A stretch of 21,290 nt of DNA, taken from contig CAYYJM010000094.1 of assembly GCA_964471755.1 (NCBI GenBank), forward strand, positions 1 through 21,290, in the 5' to 3' direction. Positions 15,394 to 21,290 of the stretch are shown piece after piece. Position 1 is the stretch's first letter, and each line of letters starts with the position of its first letter. The position numbers and the translations under genes are program-made. The stretch comes from CAYYJM01 sp964471755 (lineage in GTDB: Bacteria > Planctomycetota > Planctomycetia > Gemmatales > Gemmataceae). The notes under the pieces are model-generated. The model saw only the letters and a program-made list of their open reading frames with translations, did no database searches and had not been told where the DNA came from.

Positions 15394-16119
15394 ATGGATC
15401 GTCGTGAACTCATGGCCCTGCTCGGCCTGACCGGGGGCAGCTTGATCTTGAGCCCGGAATCGTCCGAGGCCGCCAACCATGACCCGAAGGCTCCGGCCGC
15501 GAAGCCGACACCCGTCTCCGGGCCGTTCGCCCACTTCTGCGGCATCCACGTCGCCAAGAAGGATCCCAGACTTCAGTTCATCACTCAGCACTACTGCGTC
15601 GCCCACAGCAGCGGCCACGACGGCGAGAAACTCTTCCAGTGCATCCTCTTCGACACCACCGGCCCGGCCGCCAAGTTGATCGGCGTCGAGTACATCGTCT
15701 CCGACGCTGTCTATCGCAAGCTGCCAATCGAGGAGAAGAGGTACTGGCACCCGCATACCTACGAGGTACTCTCCGGCGGTCTGGTCGCACCGGAAATGAA
15801 GTCCGAGGACGAGGCCGCCTTCATGAAGCTGATCCTGACGACCTGGGGCAAGACCTGGCACACCTGGCCCGATCCGACCACGGCCGTGCCCCTGGGCGAC
15901 CCGCTGCTCATCTGGGCCCTGACCGGCGACGGCCAGGCCGATCCGAAGACCGTCGCCACTCGCGACCGGGAACTCGGCGTCTCGACCGAGGCCGTCCGGG
16001 CCCGACGTGTCAGGGAACTCGGTTTGGCCGTGCCGAACGTCTCCCAGCCAGCATCGCTCGACCAGATCGGTAGACAGTGGACTGACACCGGCGAGGACAA
16101 ACCGACGAGGAAGGAGTGA
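15394..16119 (+). CDS. DUF1264 protein, homologue of plant oil-body-associated proteins, with Tat-like leader
   Basis: The 241-residue protein begins MDRRELMALLGLTGGSLIL, an RR-containing leader resembling a twin-arginine signal (cleavage perhaps near EAAN, about 25-28). From about 43 to 185 it follows the DUF1264/OBAP pattern: FAHFCGIHV, FITQHYCVAH, FQCILFDT, AKLIGVEYIVSDAVYRKLP, KRYWHPHTYEVLSGGL, WGKTWHTWPD and PLGDPLLIWALTGDGQ. His and Cys residues are well conserved in these motifs and could bind metal, though no biochemical function is established for bacterial members. The ATG has a GGGGG purine run upstream. The gene is convergent with the hemD-like gene 21 bp downstream. Family call is based on motif resemblance recognised by eye; export is an inference from the leader. 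Confidence 0.85.
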   Translation: MDRRELMALLGLTGGSLILSPESSEAANHDPKAPAAKPTPVSGPFAHFCGIHVAKKDPRLQFITQHYCVAHSSGHDGEKLFQCILFDTTGPAAKLIGVEYIVSDAVYRKLPIEEKRYWHPHTYEVLSGGLVAPEMKSEDEAAFMKLILTTWGKTWHTWPDPTTAVPLGDPLLIWALTGDGQADPKTVATRDRELGVSTEAVRARRVRELGLAVPNVSQPASLDQIGRQWTDTGEDKPTRKE

Positions 16120-16124
16120 CGCCG

Positions 16125-16142
16125 GAAGCGAATAGTCGCTTC
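16125..16142. terminator. Short palindrome between convergent DUF1264 and hemD-like genes
   Basis: GAAGCGA (16125-16131) and TCGCTTC (16136-16142) make a perfect 7-bp stem with a four-base ATAG loop in the 21-bp convergent gap, overlapping the hemD-like stop codon. It could act as a bidirectional terminator; T-runs are weak (TCATTCCTCC on the plus strand). Confidence 0.4.
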
Positions 16143-16965
16143 ATTCCTCCGGATCGGGCTGGAAGTGTCGGCGGATGTGCTGCACGAGGTTCTTCATCAC
16201 GAAGCCCTGAGCCGGCTGGATGTCAACGCGCACGCCGGCGGTCGTCAACGTCTCGGTCATCGTCGGGCCGACCGAGGCGATGGCCGTCCGTTCGCAGCCC
16301 TGACGCAATTCCGCTTCCAGACCGGCTTCCTTGGCCACCTCCTGGAGCCGATCGAGTTGAGCCGAGCTGGTGAAGACCAGGCAATCGATTCGTCCCGCCG
16401 CCAGTTCACGAATCAACTCGATCACCCGGGCCGCGTCCGACGCCGGGGCGTAGACGTACGGCAGCACGGTTTGGGCCGTCGCTCCGGCGGCGGCGAGGAA
16501 CTCCAGCAGCTTCGGGTTGTCCGGAGCGTAGAGTTGCACGCCGACGATGGCTCCGGTCAGATCCTCTTTCCCCAGCGTGGCGATGACGCCATCGGTCGTC
16601 GGTGACTCGGCGACCCGGTCGGGAGCCAGGCCGAGTTCGCGCAGGGCGAGCATCGGCTTGGGGCCGCGCGTCACCTTGCGGGTGCGGGCCAGGGCGGCGC
16701 GGAATGCCTCGGCATCACCTGCGATTTCGGCCACGGAGCCCAGTCGGCGGACGCCCTCGCCGGTCAGGAAGACGACGTAGGCGAAGTGGTCGGCGTAGAG
16801 TTCGGCGAGCCAGGCCCGCACCGGGGTCGGGTCCGATGCGTCGAGGATGGCGAACATCGGCACACTGACTGGGCTGGCCCCTTCACGATCGAGCAGGCGG
16901 GCCAGTTCCTCCATCTGTCGGCCTTCCGCCAGGGCGATTCGCCGTCCGTCGAGTGGTCCACTCAT
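16141..16965 (-). CDS. hemD: Uroporphyrinogen-III synthase (HemD-like), linked to nitrate assimilation
   Basis: Cytosolic enzyme that closes and inverts hydroxymethylbilane to uroporphyrinogen III, precursor of heme and siroheme. The 274-residue product has normal HemD length. Two alternating domains are visible: the N-terminal half includes YVVFLTGEGVRRL (about 63-75), and the second half has CLVFTSSAQLDRL (about 194-206) and IASVGPTMTETLTTAGV, the typical HemD GP-T-A-L-GV signature. HemD sequences are very divergent, so the call rests on these motifs and length. The ATG at 16963-16965 has GGGAGG upstream. It lies last in the nitrate cluster, 178 bp after nasB, consistent with providing siroheme for NirB. 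It could be a dedicated paralogue of a housekeeping HemD elsewhere. Confidence 0.85.
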   Translation of the reverse strand: MSGPLDGRRIALAEGRQMEELARLLDREGASPVSVPMFAILDASDPTPVRAWLAELYADHFAYVVFLTGEGVRRLGSVAEIAGDAEAFRAALARTRKVTRGPKPMLALRELGLAPDRVAESPTTDGVIATLGKEDLTGAIVGVQLYAPDNPKLLEFLAAAGATAQTVLPYVYAPASDAARVIELIRELAAGRIDCLVFTSSAQLDRLQEVAKEAGLEAELRQGCERTAIASVGPTMTETLTTAGVRVDIQPAQGFVMKNLVQHIRRHFQPDPEE

Positions 16966-17050
16966 GTCACGCCTCCCGTCGAGTCGGTTTCACCGAGATG
17001 ACGACTCTTTCGTCATTGATAGCGTCTCCCGGATATCCGGCGAGAGAGAA

Positions 17051-17121
17051 GGCGAGCCCCCCACGAAAGTGGGGGGAGTCTGCCACGAGGGATCTCCCCC
17101 CACTTTCGTGGGGGGCTCGCC
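17051..17121. repeat. Two-hairpin palindromic repeat (REP/BIME-like) between nasB and hemD
   Basis: The 28-base arms 17051-17078 and 17094-17121 are perfect inverted complements separated by 15 bases. Each arm is itself a hairpin, CCCCCCAC-GAAA-GTGGGGGG on the plus strand and its complement with a TTTC loop on the right. On the transcribed minus strand the same sequence recurs, so one hairpin presents a GAAA (GNRA-type) tetraloop in either orientation. The outer head is GGCGAGC/GCTCGCC. It has the same layout as the 292-351 element but a different sequence. Confidence 0.85.
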
Positions 17122-17143
17122 TGGCCTTGGCACTGGGGCTCGT

Positions 17144-18559
17144 CTAACCGACGGCCACGCCGTTGCGCAGGATCAGGTTCGCCAGCTGGCCCCGGCACGA
17201 GCCGCAGCCGGTGCCGGCTCGCGTCTCCTGCGACAGACTGGCCAACGTCGTGCAACCCCGGCCGATCGACTCCAGAAGCGTCGATTCCTTGACATGATGA
17301 CAGTTGCAGACCTCCGGATCGCCACCGGCCAGTGAGCCCGAGCAGAACACTTCCAATCGGTTCTCCGGCAGCGGCGTCCCCTGGTCGTAGATCTGCACCA
17401 GCGACGCAGCATCGGCCGCCGTGCCTGGTCCGAGCAGGATCGCCCCGACGACCTGGTCGTCGCGGACGATCAGCTTGCGATACGTCCCGCGCCGCTCCTC
17501 GACGATCTGAACCACCTCATCGTCCGGCCGTTCCGGTTCGACTCGACCCATGCTCGCTACCTCCAGGCCGGCCACCTTCAGGCGAGCGTACAGCTTCGAG
17601 CCGCGATAGCGGGCCTGCGGATTGGCCGCCGTCAGCACGTCGGCCAGGACGGCACTCTGCTCCCAGATCGGCTGAACCGTGCCGTAGACCTGGCCCGCGT
17701 GTTCGGCACACTCGCCCAGCGCATAGATGCCCGGCACCTGCGTCATGAGCCGGTCGTTGACCAGGACGCCACGACCGACCGGCACGCCAGCTCCCTTCGC
17801 CAGTTCGACGCGCGGCCGGATGCCACAGGCGAAGACGACCAGGTCCGTCGGCAACTCCTTGCCGTCGGTCAGGCGAACGCCCGTCACGGCCGACTCGCCG
17901 ACGAGAGCCTGCACCGAGACACCCGTGCGGATGAAGATGCCGGACTGCTCGATCGTCTTGCGCAGCAGATCGCCGCCGATCCGGTCGAGCTGCGTGTTCA
18001 TCAGCGTGTCCATCAGGTGGACGACGGTGACGTGCATGCCGAGATCACACAATCCCCGGGCGGCCTCGAGTCCGAGCAGGCCGCCGCCCACGACGACGGC
18101 ACTGCTCGCCGGCCGTGTCTGCGCCCGGATTTGCTCGCAATCCTCGATCGTGCGGAAGGCGAAGACACCGGCCTTGCGACCGCCGTCAGGAGCGTGCAGC
18201 CCCTCGATCGGCGGGACGACCGGCACACTGCCAGTGGCCAGGACGCAGACGTCGTAGTTGTGCGAATGGCCGGTCGCATCAGTCAGCAGACGGAAGGCTG
18301 GGTTGAGCGTCTCGACGCGCGTCGCCGGATGGAAGCCGACGCCGCGCTCGGCGTACCATTCCCGCGGTTTGAGCGTGATCGCGTCGGCGTCGCCACCACC
18401 GAGGACGCGGCCGAGCAGAATGCGGTTGTAGCTGCCGTGTGGCTCCTCGCCGTAGACGGTGATCTCGTACGACCGTCCAGCGTCGCGGCGCAGGAGGTCG
18501 TCCAGGAGCCGGCCCGTCGCCATGCCGTTGCCGATGATCGCCAGTCGCTTGCGGCTCAT
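17144..18559 (-). CDS. nasB: Assimilatory nitrate reductase electron-transfer subunit (NirB-N-terminus-like FAD/[2Fe-2S] NADH reductase)
   Basis: Cytosolic flavoprotein expected to take electrons from NAD(P)H and hand them to the molybdenum subunit NasA. The 471 residues match the N-terminal half of NirB: FAD-binding IIGNGMATG (8-16), LATGSVPVVPP (107-117), NAD(P)H-binding VVGGGLLGLEA (157-166), second FAD motif GIYALGECAE (277-286), then a BFD-like [2Fe-2S] domain with CNC (Cys418, Cys420) and GCGSC (Cys452, Cys455). The second BFD-like, sulfite-reductase and siroheme domains of NirB are absent, as in Bacillus NasB. Its ATG overlaps the nasA stop as ATGA, indicating translational coupling. 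Alternative: a split nirB fragment. The separate nirB C-terminus at the right edge, and the pairing with nasA, favour NasB. Confidence 0.88.
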   Translation of the reverse strand: MSRKRLAIIGNGMATGRLLDDLLRRDAGRSYEITVYGEEPHGSYNRILLGRVLGGGDADAITLKPREWYAERGVGFHPATRVETLNPAFRLLTDATGHSHNYDVCVLATGSVPVVPPIEGLHAPDGGRKAGVFAFRTIEDCEQIRAQTRPASSAVVVGGGLLGLEAARGLCDLGMHVTVVHLMDTLMNTQLDRIGGDLLRKTIEQSGIFIRTGVSVQALVGESAVTGVRLTDGKELPTDLVVFACGIRPRVELAKGAGVPVGRGVLVNDRLMTQVPGIYALGECAEHAGQVYGTVQPIWEQSAVLADVLTAANPQARYRGSKLYARLKVAGLEVASMGRVEPERPDDEVVQIVEERRGTYRKLIVRDDQVVGAILLGPGTAADAASLVQIYDQGTPLPENRLEVFCSGSLAGGDPEVCNCHHVKESTLLESIGRGCTTLASLSQETRAGTGCGSCRGQLANLILRNGVAVG

Positions 18560-20670
18560 GAGTTCACCTCACGGATCGACAGCACGCGGGCGACTCGCAC
18601 GGCGGCGAGCTTGAACTCCGGCATGCGGCTGATGGGATCGAGAACGGGGTTGGTCAGCAGGTTGGCGGCCATCTTGCCGCCCCAGTGGAAGGGGACGAAG
18701 ACCGTGTCCGGCCGGATCGATACATCCAGCTCGGCGACGAACTCGGCCCGACCACGCCGACTCTCCAGGACGACGCGCGAGCCGGCACTGATGGCGTATC
18801 GTCGGGCCAGGCGCGGATGGATCTGCAACCGGGGTAGATCGCTCACCTTGCGCAGTCGTTCGAGCCGGCGCGTCTGGGCTCCGGAGTTGTAATGCTCGCG
18901 ATATCGGCCCGTCGTGAAGCGGAGCGGATACTCGGCGTCGGGTTCCTCGCCAGCGGGACGATGTTCGACGGCGTGGAACCGCGCCCGGCCGTCGGCGTGA
19001 TGAAACCGCTCGGCGAACAGTCGTGGCGTCCCCGGATGGTCCGCGCCGGGACAGGGCCAGAAGACGCCGTCCTCGGCATCGATTCGCCGGTAGGTGATGC
19101 CGCTGTAGTCGGCGATGGCCCCGGCCGTGGCGCGGCGCAGTTCGTCGAAGACGGCCTCAGTGCTGGCGTAGGTGAACCGCTCGGCGTGCCCCAGCCGCGC
19201 GGCCAGCTCGCACAGGATCTCCAGGTCACTCCGTGGCCCGGCCGGCGGATGGACGACGACACGTCGGCGGACGACACGACCCTCCAGGTTCGTCATCGTG
19301 CCGTCCTCCTCGGCCCATTGCAGGATCGGCAGGACGACGTCGGCCGTCTCGCACGTCTCGTTCAGGAACGCATCGCAGACAACGAGGAAGTCGAGCCCTT
19401 GCAGACGCCGTTGAATCCGACCCGCGTCCGGTGACGCGACGGCGACGTTCGAGCCCATCACGAACAGTCCGCGGATGCCGCCTTCGGGACCGAGGGAATC
19501 GAGCAACTCGAAGGCGCTCTTGCCCTTGCCTGGCAGTGTGGTCGGATCGACGCCCCAGATCCGGGCGACGGCCTCGCGGTGTTCCGGAACCTCGATGAGG
19601 CGGTAGCCTGGCAGCTGGTCGGCCTTCTGGCCATGCTCGCGACCACCCTGGCCGTTGCCCTGACCGGTCAGGCAGCCGTAGCCGCTGGCCGGCTTGCCGA
19701 CCTTGCCGAGAGCCAGAGCCAGGTTGATGAAGGCGAGGACGGTATCGACGCCCTTGCTGTGCTGCTCCGCTCCTCGACCGCTGAGGATCATCGCCGCCGG
19801 GGCCTGGGCCAGCCAGCGGATCGTTCGCCGCAGCATCGGTTCGCCGATGCCCGTGGCCCGCTCGACGACCTCCGGCGTGTACGTCAGCACGGCCCGACGC
19901 ACCGCCTCGAATCCGGTCGTCCGCCCGGCGATGAACGTCGTGTCGATCAGCCCTTCCTCGATGGCCAGGTGGAGCAGACCGTTGGCCAGGATCAGATCGG
20001 TGCCGGGCATCAGTTGCAGGAATAGATCGGCCGAGCGTGCCGTCGGCGTGCGGCGTGGATCGGCGACGATCAGTCGGCCGCCGGCCTGCTTCTGCTTCTG
20101 AAACCACTGCACGATCGGCGGCAGCGTATCGGCGACGTTCGAGCCGACCAGCAGGACGACGTCCGCGCGGGCGATGTCGCTGACCGGAAAGGGGAGACCG
20201 CGGTCGATGCCGAAGGCCCGGTTGTTCGCCGCCGCGGCACTGGCCATGCAGTAACGACCGTTGTAGTCGATGTGGCTCGTGCCGAGAGCGAGCCGGGCGA
20301 ACTTGCCGAGCAGGTAAGCCTTCTCGTTGGTCAGCGATCCAGAGCCGAAGACGGCGACGCTGTCGGCTCCGTGGGCCGTCCGCAGGTCGCGGAGCATCGC
20401 CGCGATGCGATCGAGGGCATCGTCCCAGTCGGTCGGTTCGAGCTTGCCGCCGGCCGAGCGGACCAGGGGTGTCGTCAGGCGGGCCGGATGGCGCAGCAGA
20501 CCGCCGGCCGTCCAGCCCTTGATGCAGAGCTGGCCGTTGTTGACCGGGAAATGCGGATCGCCCTGGACCCGATTCTCCTCGGCATCGTACGGATCGCCCA
20601 TGAGGACGCCGCACTGGTAGGCACAGTACGGGCAGTGCGTCCGGATCGACTCCAGCGGCAGCGACACCAT
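18556..20670 (-). CDS. nasA: Assimilatory nitrate reductase catalytic subunit (Mo-bisMGD, [4Fe-4S])
   Basis: Cytosolic molybdoenzyme that reduces nitrate to nitrite. The 704-residue protein has the N-terminal [4Fe-4S] motif C-x2-C-x3-C...C at 13, 16, 20 and 49, followed by conserved Lys52. The probable molybdenum ligand is Cys141 in YNGRYCMASA. NRAFGIDRGLPFP, GNGQGGREHGQKADQLPGYR, and the C-terminal molydopterin-dinucleotide-binding barrel beginning near RFTTGRYREHYNSGAQTRR are typical of NasA/NasC/NarB. Overall it resembles the Bacillus subtilis catalytic subunit (called NasC there). No C-terminal BFD domain is present, in line with the separate NasB. The start at 20668-20670 shares a base with the nirD stop (TGATG); a start 28 codons upstream would overlap nirD and is rejected. 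No twin-arginine signal is seen, which fits a cytosolic enzyme. Confidence 0.94.
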   Translation of the reverse strand: MVSLPLESIRTHCPYCAYQCGVLMGDPYDAEENRVQGDPHFPVNNGQLCIKGWTAGGLLRHPARLTTPLVRSAGGKLEPTDWDDALDRIAAMLRDLRTAHGADSVAVFGSGSLTNEKAYLLGKFARLALGTSHIDYNGRYCMASAAAANNRAFGIDRGLPFPVSDIARADVVLLVGSNVADTLPPIVQWFQKQKQAGGRLIVADPRRTPTARSADLFLQLMPGTDLILANGLLHLAIEEGLIDTTFIAGRTTGFEAVRRAVLTYTPEVVERATGIGEPMLRRTIRWLAQAPAAMILSGRGAEQHSKGVDTVLAFINLALALGKVGKPASGYGCLTGQGNGQGGREHGQKADQLPGYRLIEVPEHREAVARIWGVDPTTLPGKGKSAFELLDSLGPEGGIRGLFVMGSNVAVASPDAGRIQRRLQGLDFLVVCDAFLNETCETADVVLPILQWAEEDGTMTNLEGRVVRRRVVVHPPAGPRSDLEILCELAARLGHAERFTYASTEAVFDELRRATAGAIADYSGITYRRIDAEDGVFWPCPGADHPGTPRLFAERFHHADGRARFHAVEHRPAGEEPDAEYPLRFTTGRYREHYNSGAQTRRLERLRKVSDLPRLQIHPRLARRYAISAGSRVVLESRRGRAEFVAELDVSIRPDTVFVPFHWGGKMAANLLTNPVLDPISRMPEFKLAAVRVARVLSIREVNS

Positions 20671-20975
20671 CAGCCGGCCACCCCCAGGTGAACGACGCCG
20701 TTGTGAACCGCGATCGGATACGTCCGCAGCGAGCAGGTGTCCGCCTGATCGCACTCGCCGGTCGCTCCCTGGTAGCGGAAGGCGTGCAGCGGACAGACGA
20801 CCTGCTCGCCGACGAGCATGCCGTCAGCGAGTGGCCCGCCACGGTGCGGGCAGCGGTTCTGTAGCGCGAAGACCCGGCCGGATCGGTTGCGGAAGACGGC
20901 GACGACCTCGTCACCGACCTGGAACGTCCGGGCCAGGCCGGGGGGGATGTCATCAACTTGGCACAGGGGGATCAT
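20670..20975 (-). CDS. nirD: Nitrite reductase small subunit, Rieske-type ferredoxin
   Basis: The 101-residue cytosolic protein is the small partner of the NADH-dependent siroheme nitrite reductase NirB. It is a single Rieske domain with the complete [2Fe-2S] ligand set: CPHRG (Cys42, His44) and CPLHAF (Cys61, His64). Length is normal for NirD, and the ligands are intact, unlike enteric NirD where they are lost. The ATG at 20973-20975 has a GGAG ribosome site about 7 bases upstream. The frame is open further upstream only through the Ns and repeat, so this start is preferred. Its TGA overlaps the ATG of nasA. It follows the nirB 3' end across a 145-bp gap containing a repeat and an assembly gap. 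It could be a generic Rieske ferredoxin, but the context makes NirD likely. Confidence 0.9.
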   Translation of the reverse strand: MIPLCQVDDIPPGLARTFQVGDEVVAVFRNRSGRVFALQNRCPHRGGPLADGMLVGEQVVCPLHAFRYQGATGECDQADTCSLRTYPIAVHNGVVHLGVAG

Positions 20976-20996
20976 CGGTATTCTCCAGGCGAGCGG

Positions 20997-21006
20997 NNNN
21001 NNNNNN
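20997..21006. other. Assembly gap (10 N)
   Basis: Ten undetermined bases lie beside a run of G/C (CCGCGGGGGGGCGGGGCGG) and a palindromic repeat. True length of the missing sequence is unknown; such gaps commonly arise where hairpins or repeats stop sequencing or assembly. No gene is interrupted if nirD starts at 20975. Confidence 0.95.
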
Positions 21007-21023
21007 CCGCGGGGGGGCGGGGC

Positions 21024-21100
21024 GGCGTTAGCCCGCCGGTTCTTCCCGCGAGCGTTAGCCCGCCGGTTCTTATCTGAAAAGCAACCGGCGGGCTGACGCC
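21024..21100. repeat. REP-like repeat between nirB and nirD: two direct copies and one inverted copy
   Basis: GCGTTAGCCCGCCGGTTCTT occurs twice, identically, at 21025-21044 and 21052-21071. An inverted copy, AACCGGCGGGCTGACGCC, lies at 21083-21100 (17 of 18 matching). The second and third copies can form a 17-bp stem with one mismatch (G-U in one strand's RNA) and a 14-base loop. The TTAGCC-GCCGG core resembles the TTTAGCCGCCGG head of the element at 292-351. Confidence 0.8.
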
Positions 21101-21120
21101 GCGCCGCTCGCCAACACACT

Positions 21121-21290
21121 TCACACCAGCGGTAACGGAATCGTCCGCGCCGCCTCGAACTGTCCCGGATACGCCGGCTGGTCACGCTCCAGCCACGGAT
21201 CGACGTACGCTTCCATCGTCTTGCGCACCTCCTCGTCGAGGTACGCCCCGAGACCCTCGACATCCTCGACGAGGATCTGCTTCAGCTTCT
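21121..21290 (-). CDS. nirB: Nitrite reductase large subunit, C-terminal end
   Basis: Only the last 55 codons or so are present; the gene continues past the right edge. The siroheme nitrite reductase NirB reduces nitrite to ammonium with NADH. The visible peptide (KLKQILVEDVEGLGAYLDEE, then a region with EAYVDPW, ending ARTIPLPLV) aligns by eye with the E. coli NirB tail, in which YLKAVIIDDKLGLNAHLEEE is followed by a Trp-containing stretch and a final ERIPVTLV. Stop TGA is at 21121-21123. Position directly upstream of nirD on the same strand supports the call. Catalytic domains are outside the window, so it cannot be told whether the protein is full length. Confidence 0.78.
   Translation of the reverse strand, partial: KLKQILVEDVEGLGAYLDEEVRKTMEAYVDPWLERDQPAYPGQFEAARTIPLPLV

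Noticed and set aside
19226..20956. 576-codon frame overlapping nasA and nirD on the same strand
   Set aside because: Out of frame with conserved molybdopterin and Rieske motifs; Arg/Pro/Gly-rich shadow.
21025..21071. Two 20-base direct repeats as a possible CRISPR remnant
   Set aside because: The spacing leaves only 7 bases between copies, there are just two, and an inverted third copy makes a hairpin; this is a REP-like element.

Overview
The window is high-GC, densely packed bacterial DNA that looks like a planctomycete chromosome (Gemmatales/Isosphaerales-like). This is an inference from gene content: a secreted PPC-domain protein, a large diheme cytochrome fused to WD40 repeats, a DUF4129 membrane protein, a PEP-CTERM surface protein and a Bacillus-like assimilatory nitrate reductase pair. 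No rRNA, tRNA, CRISPR array, phage gene or complete insertion sequence was recognised. Very long antisense ORFs are present but are GC-skew shadows of the real genes.

Left part (1-2769, all minus strand): the 5' part of kbl (threonine to glycine), metF (methylenetetrahydrofolate reductase), an unrecognised 190-residue protein whose last six residues copy the C-terminal tip of single-stranded-DNA-binding protein SSB, and a short-chain dehydrogenase. A two-hairpin palindromic repeat lies between metF and kbl. Middle part (2930-10724, plus strand): an L-lactate permease, a PEP-CTERM protein with Gly-rich, poly-Gln and Asn/Gln/His repeats, a polytopic DUF4129 protein and a PPC-domain exported protein. 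A large minus-strand diheme cytochrome/WD40 protein (10738-14358) is convergent with the PPC gene.

The 489-bp gap at 14359-14847 holds a 236-bp near-palindrome with perfect 44-bp inner arms and TA at both ends, resembling a miniature transposable element or large REP-like repeat. Two small plus-strand genes follow: a PhnB-type VOC protein and a bacterial DUF1264 (oil-body-associated-protein family) protein with a Tat-like leader.

Right part (16141-21290, minus strand): a nitrate/nitrite assimilation cluster read as nirB (3' end only) > nirD > nasA > nasB > hemD-like. nirD/nasA and nasA/nasB overlap at TGATG and ATGA, so they are probably translationally coupled. NasB (FAD, NADH and [2Fe-2S] modules) would pass electrons to NasA to reduce nitrate. 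NirBD would reduce nitrite to ammonium. The HemD-like protein would supply uroporphyrinogen III for the siroheme of NirB. Palindromic repeats sit in the two larger gaps of this cluster, one next to a 10-N assembly gap.
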